Assembly: GCF_003002095.1 (NCBI RefSeq)
Contig: NZ_PVZC01000003.1
Coordinates: forward strand, 558,001-622,000
DNA length: 64,000 nucleotides
Direction: 5' to 3'
From: Allonocardiopsis opalescens
GTDB taxonomy: Bacteria > Actinomycetota > Actinomycetes > Streptosporangiales > Streptosporangiaceae
In this document: positions 17,902-26,700 of the stretch, piece after piece
Layout of the letters: each line of letters begins with the position of its first letter
How positions within the stretch are numbered: position 1 is the stretch's first letter
Notes under the pieces: generated by a model
Told to the model about the DNA's origin: nothing
The model's input: the letters and a program-made list of their open reading frames with translations, nothing else
Database searches by the model: none
Translations under genes and position numbers: made by a program

Positions 17902-18666
17902 CGCATGTCCGGTCCGGCTACGTCCGACCGGAACCGGCCTTGTCCGCCGGCGTGCGGGCATTGAGCGCAAGCCATTCCGAGGGGCAGCCGCCGGCATTCG
18001 CACGCCGCACGGCGGCGGGGACGGCCGGAAGCCCGTGCGCCCATCGGCGTGTCGGGCGGCGTGGACGGTACCGGCGGATCTCCGCGCCGCCGGACGCGGG
18101 CCTTGGCGAATCGCAGGAAGCGGCAATGCCCGCGGTACCGCGTGTTCCTGTCCGGCCCCGCCACCGGAAGGAACGCGGTAGACCGGCCGGTGGCCCCGAA
18201 CGGCGTACCGGGCCGCTGCCCTGCGATAACGCGGCTTCGGCGGCACGTTTCTGCGGGGCGCCGGCGTGTGGCGCATGTGGCCGGTGTGCACGGATGTGAC
18301 GACGGTCACCCATATCCGTCCGTGGCCGCCTCTGGTGCGCGGTCCCCTGGCGTGTCACCCGTTGACGCCAGGGCGTGCTGATTCGCGCACGCATCGCCGT
18401 CGCCCGGTGGTCATTCGTCGGTCGCGTGCTGATCAGCGGACGATTCCCGTCGCGTCGCACGGAAGGTTCGCGGCGCGGGAACAAGGTTCATTTCCGGACA
18501 ACGGTGCATGCGCCGGGTGTGTCGGATAAATGGCGGATCGAATTGGTGCCATGTATGCCGATGTCTGTTCTGGGCGCTTTGGTGGTTCAAAACTGCTTGT
18601 GCAGTATTGCTGTTGTTTGATGCCTATCGGTGAAGTGAAAAACGCTGGGCGGTTCCCCGTTTGCGA
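17902..18666. other. 765-bp gene-free interval after tRNA-Tyr
   Basis: Open frames on both strands encode Arg/Pro-rich chains without domains. The part from about 18380 to 18660 is noticeably richer in A+T than the surroundings. No integrase gene, and no second copy of the tRNA-Tyr 3' end, is visible here. Confidence 0.5.
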
Positions 18667-18694
18667 TTGACATATGCCTCCGGTTGGAAAGAAT
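18667..18694 (+). promoter_or_regulatory. sigma-70-type promoter for the small secreted protein genes
   Basis: A perfect -35 TTGACA (18667-18672) is followed after 16 nt by AAGAAT (18689-18694), 68 nt before the first ATG. No other good promoter precedes this cluster. Confidence 0.5.
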
Positions 18695-18762
18695 GCTGCT
18701 GCAAGGTCTTGCGGGGGCGGTCGCTGCTCGCGTCCGCCTCGTTTCCGTGTCATTGGAGTTGT

Positions 18763-18993
18763 ATGTTCAAGAAGCTTGGTGCCATCGGCGCGCTGGCGCT
18801 CGGCCTGTCGGCCGCCGCGCTGTCGCCGGCCCACGCCGCCGGAGGTGACGGCGACATCAACCAGGACATCGATGTGGTGACGATCCAGATCTGCAGCACC
18901 GACATCGCCATCCTGGGCATCGTCATCCCGATCGCCTCGCCGGAGACCGTCGGCCACTGCGGTAACGCGGAATCGGCCCAGGTCAACGACTAG
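18763..18993 (+). CDS. chaplin/rodlin-like small secreted protein 1
   Basis: 76 residues. Signal peptide FKKLGAIGALALGLSAAALS ending in PAHA, giving a mature chain of about 51 residues. The mature part has two cysteines bracketing a hydrophobic core (VTIQICSTDIAILGIVIPIA ... GHCGN). This pattern resembles the chaplin repeat and the rodlin C-terminus, secreted amyloid-like proteins that coat aerial hyphae in streptomycetes. No sortase motif. GGAG lies 4 nt before the ATG; the longer in-frame start at 18661 has none. First of three tandem paralogues and the most divergent. Family assignment is inference from pattern. Confidence 0.75.
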   Translation: MFKKLGAIGALALGLSAAALSPAHAAGGDGDINQDIDVVTIQICSTDIAILGIVIPIASPETVGHCGNAESAQVND

Positions 18994-19031
18994 CTCCACA
19001 TTCTCGTCAACAGAAATAAGGGGAAAATCAA

Positions 19032-19271
19032 ATGCTGCGTAAGCTCGGTATCTCCGGTCTGGTCGCCGCCGCCGCCCTCGGTGGCGCGCTGGTCGCCTCT
19101 CCCGCGCACGCCGGCGGCGGCGACGAGGGCTTCAACCAGAACACGTCCCTCATTCCGGTGAACCTCTGCCAGAACGACATCGCCGCGGTCATCGGCGTCA
19201 TCATCCCGATCGCCTCGCCCGAGACCCTGGGCGAGTGCAACAACGCGTCGGTCTTCCAGGTCAACGACTGA
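19032..19271 (+). CDS. chaplin/rodlin-like small secreted protein 2
   Basis: 79 residues. Signal peptide LRKLGISGLVAAAALGGALV ending SPAHA. Mature region of about 53 residues with FNQNTSLIPVNLCQNDIAAV, a second hydrophobic stretch IGVIIPIASPET and the second Cys in LGECNN. The N..(L/I)IP(V/I)N.C.N core is close to the chaplin consensus, but the second half is longer than in chaplins. It starts 38 bp after gene 1 with a GGGG-containing leader and is nearly identical to gene 3 through the signal peptide and core, which indicates tandem duplication. Confidence 0.75.
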   Translation: MLRKLGISGLVAAAALGGALVASPAHAGGGDEGFNQNTSLIPVNLCQNDIAAVIGVIIPIASPETLGECNNASVFQVND

Positions 19272-19304
19272 CCTTTCCTTTTCACTGCACTCTAGGAGAC
19301 TCAG

Positions 19305-19595
19305 ATGCTGCGTAAACTCGGCATTTCCGGCCTGGTGGCCGCGGCGGCCCTCGGTAGCGCGCTGGTCGCGTCTCCGGCGCAGGCTGACGGCTTCAACCAG
19401 AACACGTCGCTGATTCCGATCAACGCCTGCCAGAACGACATCGCCGCGGTCATCGGCGTCATCGTTCCGATCGCCTCGCCCGAGACCCTGGGTGAGTGCA
19501 ACAACGCCTCCGCCGTCCAGGTGAACGTGGATGACCACCACCACGGTCACCACCACCACGGCGACCACCAGCACGGCGAGAACGGCGACTACTAA
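19305..19595 (+). CDS. chaplin/rodlin-like small secreted protein 3 with His-rich tail
   Basis: 96 residues. Signal peptide and core match gene 2 almost residue for residue (FNQNTSLIPINACQNDIAAV, then IGVIVPIASPETLGECNN). Instead of stopping after QVN it continues with an added C-terminal tail of about 22 residues rich in His, Asp and Gly (HHHGHHHHGDHQHGENGDY), which looks like a metal-binding or pH-sensitive extension. AGGAG precedes the ATG by about 8 nt. A strong hairpin at 19658-19703 ends the three-gene unit. Confidence 0.75.
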   Translation: MLRKLGISGLVAAAALGSALVASPAQADGFNQNTSLIPINACQNDIAAVIGVIVPIASPETLGECNNASAVQVNVDDHHHGHHHHGDHQHGENGDY

Positions 19596-19657
19596 GTCGC
19601 CGGCGACCGACCTGTCGATCTGAAGACCGGTCCGAGCGTCGCACCGCGTACATGAGG

Positions 19658-19703
19658 GACCTCCGGTCGGCCCGTTCACCGCGCGAACGGGCTGCCGGAG
19701 GTC
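19658..19703 (+). terminator. hairpin terminator of the small secreted protein cluster
   Basis: GACCTCCGG and GCCCGTTC (19658-19677) pair with GAACGGGC and CCGGAGGTC (19685-19703), with a small internal mismatch and a 7-nt loop. Confidence 0.7.
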
Positions 19704-19808
19704 TCTTCGCGTTCCCCCGCCCCCGCTCTCACCGCCCGCTTCCCACCGGCCGCCTCCCGCCGGCGCGGTACTCGTCCGGGCTCCGTCCGGTGCGCGCGAC
19801 GCGCCCCC

Positions 19809-19837
19809 TTGTCGGGTGGCGGCCGGCTGCCTAGCGT
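19809..19837 (+). promoter_or_regulatory. sigma-70-type promoter of the lipoprotein gene
   Basis: TTGTCG (19809-19814), 17-nt spacer, TAGCGT (19832-19837), 33 nt upstream of the ATG. Confidence 0.5.
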
Positions 19838-19870
19838 GACTCCTCAGTGGCCGACGGTGAGGAGAACGGT

Positions 19871-20431
19871 ATGCAGCGAGCACACGCCCGAAGCACCGCC
19901 CTGGCGGCCGCCGCCGCCCTGGTCCTGGCCGGCTGCGGAACCGGCGGGCCGGACACCACCGGAGCCCCGCCCAGCGCCCGGCCGGGCCCTTCCGGGGCGG
20001 CGCCGCTCTCCGCCGCGCCGGACTCCTCGGCCGCCGCACCCTCGGACTCCCCGTCGCCCTCCGCCTCGCCCTCCGCCGACGTGACCGGCGACACGCAGGT
20101 GTGGAACCTGTGGCGGGACGAGAGCGGCCGCCCCCAGCAGGCGCCCGCCGGACTGGTGCTCTCGGAGTTCAGCACCCTCAACGAGCTGGCCTGGCACGGC
20201 TGGCAGGCCGACACCGCGTCGGGGACCGGGATGCTCTCGGGCACCTGGTGCCTGCCCGAGTGCACCGAGGACCCCTTCCCGGTGGAGATCGTGCTCGGCG
20301 ATCCCGCGCCGGTCGAGGGGACGGACTACTTCACCACCTACGAGATCACCTGGCAGGGCGCCCCGCCCCCCGGTATGGAGGACGGCTTCGACGACGGCGC
20401 GCATCCCGGCGAACTCCTGCTGCCGCAGTAG
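19871..20431 (+). CDS. secreted lipoprotein of unknown function
   Basis: 186 residues. Signal peptide RSTALAAAAALVLAGCG with lipobox LAGC, so the Cys should be lipidated and the protein anchored to the outer face of the membrane. A Ser/Pro/Ala-rich linker of about 55 residues is followed by a compact domain of about 110 residues with two more cysteines in WCLPECTED and conserved-looking aromatic positions (VWNLWRDESG, ELAWHGWQADTAS, YEITWQGAPPPGM). I do not recognise the domain. The ATG at 19871 has GAGGAGAA about 6 nt upstream. It ends 134 bp before jetA on the same strand; a functional link is not shown. Confidence 0.7.
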   Translation: MQRAHARSTALAAAAALVLAGCGTGGPDTTGAPPSARPGPSGAAPLSAAPDSSAAAPSDSPSPSASPSADVTGDTQVWNLWRDESGRPQQAPAGLVLSEFSTLNELAWHGWQADTASGTGMLSGTWCLPECTEDPFPVEIVLGDPAPVEGTDYFTTYEITWQGAPPPGMEDGFDDGAHPGELLLPQ

Positions 20432-20565
20432 CCGCCACCAGGCCCGGCGGCCGCCGGGCCGCCCGCCGCGGACCACGCCGCCGCGAACCGGTGGACCCGC
20501 TCCGCCGGCGTCCACCACAATGGAGGCGGGGAGGGGAGTGACCTGAGTCGACTAGGGGGCCGCGC

Positions 20566-22269
20566 GTGACCGAGATCTCGCCGCCGCCGCCCACCCTCCC
20601 GGCAGGCGTACGGCTGGCGCCGTGGCCCGGCGACCAGCGGTGGGGCCCGGCCGCGGGCGCCGGAACGGCACCGCCGGGTGCGCACCGCCGCGAGCAGCCC
20701 GATCCGCTGCCCGACACCGGGCTCGGCGAGGACGTCGGCCCGCTCGACGCCTACAGCTACCTCAGCGTCCCCGATCCGCGGTCGCGGGCCGCCTATCTCG
20801 CGATCATGCGGGTCTTCACCTCCGCGCTGCTCACCGACCTGTCCGCCCCCGAAGTGGCCGACCGGCTCGCCTCCGGCCCGGTGCCCGTGGTCGTCGACGC
20901 CGACGACGTGGCCGACCGGCTGGCGGCGCTGGTGCGCTGGGGCGCGCTCAGCCTCAGCTCCCGCACCGTCCGCGTCGGCAGCATCGGTGAGTACCAGCGC
21001 TCCCGCTCGCGCTACCAGCTCACCCCGCTCGGCGAGCGGGTGCAGCGGCAGGCCGACGCCCTGCTCGCCGACGCCGGCTCCGCCCACGAGGTGAGCCTGG
21101 AGCTCCTGGCGGTGCTCACCCGCGAGCTGGCCGACCTCGCCGTCCTCGCCGCCCGCGCCGACCGCGCCCCGCACGACGCGCTGCGCCGCACCGCCGCCGT
21201 GTTCACCGCCTTCGACGCCTTCGCCGACTCCGCGCGCGGCTTCTACGCCTACCTCGGCCATGTGCTGTTCCGCCCCGATCTCGGCGCCCCGGGGCACAGC
21301 GCGCTGCGGAACCTGCTGCTCGACTACGTCGAGGCCATCACCGAGGACGTCGCGCACCACGCGCCGCGCGTGCAGGCCGCCCTGGACGAGCTGTGGCCGA
21401 GGCTGCCCGCACTGCTGGAGGCGATCGACTCGGCCGGCCCGCCCGGCCTGTCCGGGGGCGCCGACACGCCGGTGCGGCGCGGCCGGGGGCGCGCCCGCGC
21501 CGACTGGGACGAGCTGCGCGGCTGGTTCACCGACACCACCGGCCGCGGCAGCGAGGTGGACCGGCTCAAGGACGCCACCCTGCGCGCCCTGCAGGCGCTG
21601 CTCGCCAATGCCAAGCGCCTGGTGCGCACCTCCACCGGCGAGCGCTCCCGGCGGGGCGAGCTGCTGCGGCTCGCCAAGTGGTTCGACGACGCCGATTCCG
21701 GAACCGCGCACGACCTCTTCGTCGCCGCGTTCGGCCTGTACGGCGCCCGGCATCTCGGGGTGGCCGGCGAGCCCGACATCGCCGAGCCGGGCGCGGTCAG
21801 CTGGTGGGACGCGCCAGGGGTCGATGTGCCCGCCTCGCTGCGCGAGCGCGGTTCGCGGGCCGCCCGCGGCCGCACCGCGGCCGTGGACGACCACACCCGG
21901 CAGAAGGAGCGGCTGCGCAGCCTCGCCGAGGCCGAGGCCGAGCACCGCAGGCTCGCCGCCGCCGAACTGCGCGCCGCCCTGCCCGGGCCCACCCGGGGCA
22001 GCGTGCGGGTGGAGGTCTCGGCCGCGGCCCGCGCCCTGCTGCTCGACCTGCTGACCGGGGCGATCGGGGTGGCCGGGCACGACTTCACCGCCGCCTCCGC
22101 GGGCGAGCTGGACCTCGACATCGCGCTCCACCTCACCCGCGCCCCCGACGCCGCCGTCACCCTCAGCGGACCCGACGGCGAACTGGCCCTGTCCGGCCTC
22201 AGCCTCTGCGCCACCTCCTACCACCAGCGCCCCGCCACGACTCCAGGGCTGCTGGAGGACCTGACGTAG
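20566..22269 (+). CDS. jetA: Wadjet type II JetA-like protein (DUF2397, TIGR02677)
   Basis: 567 residues, soluble, kleisin-like (MukF role). After a 60-residue Pro/Gly-rich N-terminus the family core begins with DAYSYLSVPDPRSRAAYLAI. It continues with winged-helix segments (ALVRWGALSLSSRTVRVGSI, RSRSRYQLTPLGERVQRQAD) and a long helical middle (FADSARGFYAYLGHVLFRPD). JetA joins JetB and JetC into an SMC-type complex that senses and restricts small circular plasmids. GTG at 20566 follows a GGGGG stretch. First gene of the cassette; jetB starts 108 bp downstream. Cytoplasmic. Confidence 0.85.
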   Translation: MTEISPPPPTLPAGVRLAPWPGDQRWGPAAGAGTAPPGAHRREQPDPLPDTGLGEDVGPLDAYSYLSVPDPRSRAAYLAIMRVFTSALLTDLSAPEVADRLASGPVPVVVDADDVADRLAALVRWGALSLSSRTVRVGSIGEYQRSRSRYQLTPLGERVQRQADALLADAGSAHEVSLELLAVLTRELADLAVLAARADRAPHDALRRTAAVFTAFDAFADSARGFYAYLGHVLFRPDLGAPGHSALRNLLLDYVEAITEDVAHHAPRVQAALDELWPRLPALLEAIDSAGPPGLSGGADTPVRRGRGRARADWDELRGWFTDTTGRGSEVDRLKDATLRALQALLANAKRLVRTSTGERSRRGELLRLAKWFDDADSGTAHDLFVAAFGLYGARHLGVAGEPDIAEPGAVSWWDAPGVDVPASLRERGSRAARGRTAAVDDHTRQKERLRSLAEAEAEHRRLAAAELRAALPGPTRGSVRVEVSAAARALLLDLLTGAIGVAGHDFTAASAGELDLDIALHLTRAPDAAVTLSGPDGELALSGLSLCATSYHQRPATTPGLLEDLT

Positions 22270-22377
22270 CCGCGGCGGCGCGGCCCGGTGCCCGGCCGCG
22301 GCGCGCCCACGACCACTCGGCGACGACGCCGGCGCACGGGACGCTTCCGTGCGGCCCGTCCACCAGCGAAAGGCGAC

Positions 22378-23547
22378 ATGGCGACCAAGGACGACATCGC
22401 GCTCGCGAGCGAGCGGCGGACCGCCGTGCGGCTGCTGCTGGACCGTCCGCTGGTCACGCCGCGCAGCCACCCGGAGGAGTTCCCGCTGCTGCGCAAGCAC
22501 GCGGAATGGCTCATCCAGCACTTCGACGAACTCCTCGGCTACCGGTTGGTCGTGGAGGCGGGCTTCGCCCGGCTCACCAAGGCGGGACTCGGCCGCGGCA
22601 CCGGGCACGCGCTCACCCGCGCCAGCGGCGCGCCGTTCACCCCGCGCGCCTACGCCTACCTGGCGCTCGCACTCTCCGTGCTGGTCACCGCTCCCGAGCA
22701 GCTGCTGCTCTCGGAACTCGCGCACCGGATCCGGGCGGCCGCCGAGGAGGCGGGGATCGACCTCGGCGAGCCCGACCGCAGCGCGCAGCGCCGCGCCATG
22801 GTGGCCGCGCTCCGGCAGCTGGTGGCCTGGGAGGCGCTGACCGAGGACGAGGGCTCGCTGGCCGCCTACGCCGACAGCGAGAGCGCGGAGGTGCTCATCA
22901 CGGTGGACCGCGAGATCGCCAGGCGGCTGGTCGCCGCCCCGCTCGCGCGGGCCGCCTCGGCTGACGAGCTCATCGAGCGGGCCGCCGCCGCGGGCGAGGC
23001 CGGGCCGCGCCACTCGGTGCGGCGTCGGCTGCTGGAGACGCCAGTGGTCTACCTCGACGAACTCTCCGAGGCCGAACGGGCCTGGTGGCGCCGCGAGCAG
23101 CGCAGGGAGACCCGCCACCTGCTGGAGACCTACGGGCTCGACGCCGAGGTGCGCACGGAGGGCGTGGCGCTGATCGACCCCAACGACCAGCTCACCGATG
23201 TGGAGTTCCCCGGAGTGGGCACGGTGGCGCAGGCGGCCCTGCTGCTGGTGGACCGCCTGGTGCGGGCGCTCGCCCCCGACGGCGGCGAAGCGGCCGGGGC
23301 GGGCACCGCCGAGCCGGCGGCGCCCCGCACCCGGGTGGCCGTGCCCGACGACCTGATCGCCGACACCCTCGACGAACTGGTGGCCGAGTACGGCCGCGGC
23401 TGGTCGCGCGCGTACGTGGCCGATCCCGAGCTGCTGCGCGACCAGGCGCTCACCCTGCTGGCCCGCATGCGGCTCGTCCGCCGGGAGGGCGACGGCTGGG
23501 CGCTGCTCGCCGCGGCCGCCCGCTACGCCGACCGGGACGCGGTGTGA
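22378..23547 (+). CDS. jetB: Wadjet type II JetB-like protein (DUF2398, TIGR02678)
   Basis: 389 residues, the MukE-like (KITE) partner of JetA. The N-terminus RRTAVRLLLDRPLVTPRSHP and EEFPLLRKHAEWLIQHFDEL followed by YRLVVEAGFARL is the DUF2398 signature. Later YLALALSVLVTAPEQLLLSE, the WWRREQRRETRHLLETYGLD block and the C-terminal winged-helix region (DDLIADTLDELVAEYGRGWS) are consistent. The ATG at 22378 has GAAAGGCG upstream; the in-frame frame is open further up but without a better site. jetC follows after 225 bp. Confidence 0.85.
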   Translation: MATKDDIALASERRTAVRLLLDRPLVTPRSHPEEFPLLRKHAEWLIQHFDELLGYRLVVEAGFARLTKAGLGRGTGHALTRASGAPFTPRAYAYLALALSVLVTAPEQLLLSELAHRIRAAAEEAGIDLGEPDRSAQRRAMVAALRQLVAWEALTEDEGSLAAYADSESAEVLITVDREIARRLVAAPLARAASADELIERAAAAGEAGPRHSVRRRLLETPVVYLDELSEAERAWWRREQRRETRHLLETYGLDAEVRTEGVALIDPNDQLTDVEFPGVGTVAQAALLLVDRLVRALAPDGGEAAGAGTAEPAAPRTRVAVPDDLIADTLDELVAEYGRGWSRAYVADPELLRDQALTLLARMRLVRREGDGWALLAAAARYADRDAV

Positions 23548-23772
23548 CGCGGGGCACGGCATGATGCCGGACGGTGCGGAATCGGCACGAATGGGTGCGT
23601 CTCGCGGGACACTGGACGGGCCGTGCCCTGCCGCGCGGGCCGCATCCGCCCCGGCGGGCACCGCCCTGACGCCGGTCGCGCCTCCGGGGCCGACCCGCCC
23701 GGACACCACGGACCAGGGCCGCACCGAACCGGACGGTACGCCGCAGCGGCCGTACCGAACGCGAGAGGAGCC
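23548..23772 (+). other. 225-bp spacer between jetB and jetC
   Basis: No gene recognised. The jetC frame is open back to 23623, but the residues encoded there are Pro/Gly/Arg-rich and lack a ribosome binding site, so I treat this as untranslated. Confidence 0.5.
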
Positions 23773-26700
23773 GTGTTGAGCGCCGCCACGGACGGAGCCG
23801 AGCCCGCTCCCGAGCCGGCCGCCGCGCGGGGCGCGGCCGCCGGCGGGGCGGCGCCGGCGCACCGCAGCCCGCACCGCTACCGGCTGTCGCGGGCCGGCAT
23901 CCACAACGTGTGGCAGTACGACGACCAGGAGTTCCAGTTCGCCGACGGCCGGCTGCTGCTGCGGGGCAAGAACGGCGCGGGCAAGTCCAAGGCGCTGGAG
24001 ATGCTGCTGCCCTTCCTGCTGGACGGCGACGCCCGCCGCATCGACGCCACCGGCACCAGCAGGACCTCGCTGCGCTGGCTGATGCTCGACGGCCGCACCT
24101 CGCCCAATGTGCTCGGCTACCTGTGGGTGGAGTTCGGCCGCACCGACGAGGAGGGGCGGCGGCACTGGCGCACCCTCGGCGCGGCGATCAAGGCGTCGTC
24201 GTCCAGCGGTGAGACCCGCGCCCACTTCTTCGTCACCGAGCGGCGGGTGGGCCAGGACCTCATCCTGGTGGAGCAGCGCAGACCGCTCTCGCTGGACCGG
24301 CTGCGGACGACTGTGGGCCAGGAGAACTGCTACGACACCGCCGTCGCCTTCCGGGCGCGGGTGATGCGCGAGCTGTTCGGGCTGGACGACCCCGACCGCT
24401 ACCGCAATCTGGCCCACCTGCTCTACCGGCTGCGCCGCCCCACGATCGGCGACCGGATCGAGTCGGGCGACCTGGTGGCGGTGCTCACCGAGGCGCTGCC
24501 CCCGATCGACGACGAGGTCATCGACAAGGTGGCCCGCAACCTCGACGACCTGGAAGCGGTCCGCGAGAACCTGGCCCGGCTGGAGACCACCGACGCGGCG
24601 CTCGGCTCCTTCCTCACCGCCTACCGCGGCTACCTGCGCGGCAGCCTGCGGCGCCGGGTGGGGCTCGTGCGGGAGCAGCTGCGCGGCCTGACGGCGCTGC
24701 GCCGGGTGGCCGGCGACGCCGAGCGCGAGGTGGCCCGGTGCGCCGAACTCGAACACGACGCGGCGGAGGCCGTGGCCCAGCTGCGCCGCACCCGCGACAC
24801 CGCCGAGGCCGACCTCGCCACCCTGCGCGCCAGCGCGGGCTACCGCGAGGCCGAGGAGCTGCGCTCGCACCGAGCGATGGTGGCGGCCCGCGCGCAGAGC
24901 GCGGGGGTGGCCTGCGCGGCGGCGGAGCTGGCCCGCACCGCCGAGAACCAGGCCGTCGCCCGGCTGTCGTCTGATGTGGCCGCGGCCGCCGAGCAGCTGG
25001 CGGCGGTGCGCAGCACCCTGCGGGACACCCGCCGCGAGCTGAGCGCCGCGCACCTGGCCGACACCCTGCTCGGCCCGGTGCCCGCCGTGCGCGAGCTGAT
25101 CCTGGCCGAACCCGAATCGGCGCTGGTCTACGACACCGACGGCTGGGAGAGCGAGATCGAACGCTCGGCCGTGCCCGGGATGGACGCCCGCGCGCTCGGC
25201 GGCGAGTTGGAGAAGTGGCGCTCGGAGCTGGCGGGCGCCGCCGACACCCTGGACCAGCACGAGCGGGCCGTGGCGGCGCTGCGGAAGTCGCTGGCCGGAC
25301 TGGCCGGCGCCGAGGAGCGCGCCCGGGGGCTGGAGCACGAGGCCGAGCGGCACGACGCCCAGGCCGAGCACGCCCAGACCCTGCAGCGCCATGCTCTGGA
25401 GCGGGTCGGCGAGGCCGGGCACTCCTACGCGCAGTCCGTGCGGGAGTGGGCGCAGGAGGTGCGGATCGAGGCCGACCGGCAGGGAGCGGGCGGGGTGGTG
25501 CTGGAGCTGGAGCCGCTGCTCGCGCTGGTCGAACTGCCGCTGGACGGGCCCGGCGGCGAGCAGGCCCTCGACCGGGACGTGCCCGGCGAGGTGGTGCGCA
25601 CGGTCAGGGAGCTCACGGATCCGGTGCTGGCCGAGCTGACCGCGCGCCGCGACACCGCGGTGGGGGAGCAGCGCGAGCTTACGGCCGAACTGGAGGACCT
25701 GCGCCAGCAGAAGGCGCACCTCGCCGAGCGCGCCGACGCCGGGCCGGCGCCGAGCCGCTACACCCAGCCCGCCCGCACACCAGGCACCGGCCTGCCCTTC
25801 TGCCACACGATCGAGTTCGCCGACACGGTGGCGGACGCCGACCGCGCCGGCCTGGAGGCGGCCCTGGAGGCGTCGGGCCTGCTGGCCGGCTGGCTCGCCG
25901 CCGACGGCGCGGTGGTGGACCCCGACACCCAGGACGTGCTGGTGACGCCGGGCAAGCTCGCCGGCGGCCCCACGCTCCTGGACGTGCTGCGCCCGGTGGA
26001 GGTGCCCGGCTCGGGAGTGAGCGTGGGCCAGGTGGCGGCCGTGCTGACCTCGATCGGCCTGGGCCGGGCCGGGCCCGACGCCGCGCCGCACAGCTGGATG
26101 GGCACCGACGGCCACTGGCGGCTCGGCGTCGCCTCCGGCCGGTACACCAAGGCCGAGGCCGAGTACATCGGCGCCGACGCGCGCCGGCGCACGCTGCGGC
26201 GCCGCGGCGACGAACTGGACCGGCGGATCGAGGTGGCCGAGGCGCTGCTGGCCGAGGCCGACGAGCGGCGGGGTGACATCGAGGCGCGCCAGGAGCAGCT
26301 GATGTCGGCGCTGCGGACACTGCCCATCGGGCACGATCTGCTCAGCGCCTACGCGACCCTCGACTCGGCGCGGGGGCTGCTGGTCACCGCCACCCGCCAG
26401 GCCGACGACGCCAGGCGCACCGCCGAGGAGGCGCGGCTGCGCGCCACCGACGCCCGCCGCCGGATCGACGCCGAGGCGGGCGGCCTGCCCGCCGACGCCG
26501 ACGCGCTCACCGAGCTGGGCGGCGCCCTCGCCCGGCTGCGCACGGGTGTGGACACGCTGCGCCGCGACACCGCGCAGGTGGAGAAGCGGCTCGACGCCTA
26601 CGCCGACGACGTGCAGGCCTGGGAGGGCGCCCGGCGCGCCAGGGTGGAGGCGGAGGACGCGGCGTCGGGCGCGGTGGCGCAGCTCACCGCGGCCCGGCGC

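Noticed and set aside
17918-18484. Minus- and plus-strand open frames in the gap after tRNA-Tyr (integrase or transposase remnants?)
   Set aside because: Translations are Arg/Pro/Ala-rich with no catalytic motifs, and no terminal repeats or target duplications are visible.
18763-19595. Bacteriocin or toxin peptides
   Set aside because: Signal peptides end in Ala-X-Ala-type sites, there is no double-glycine leader, immunity or modification gene, and the repeated hydrophobic two-Cys core fits surface-coat proteins better.
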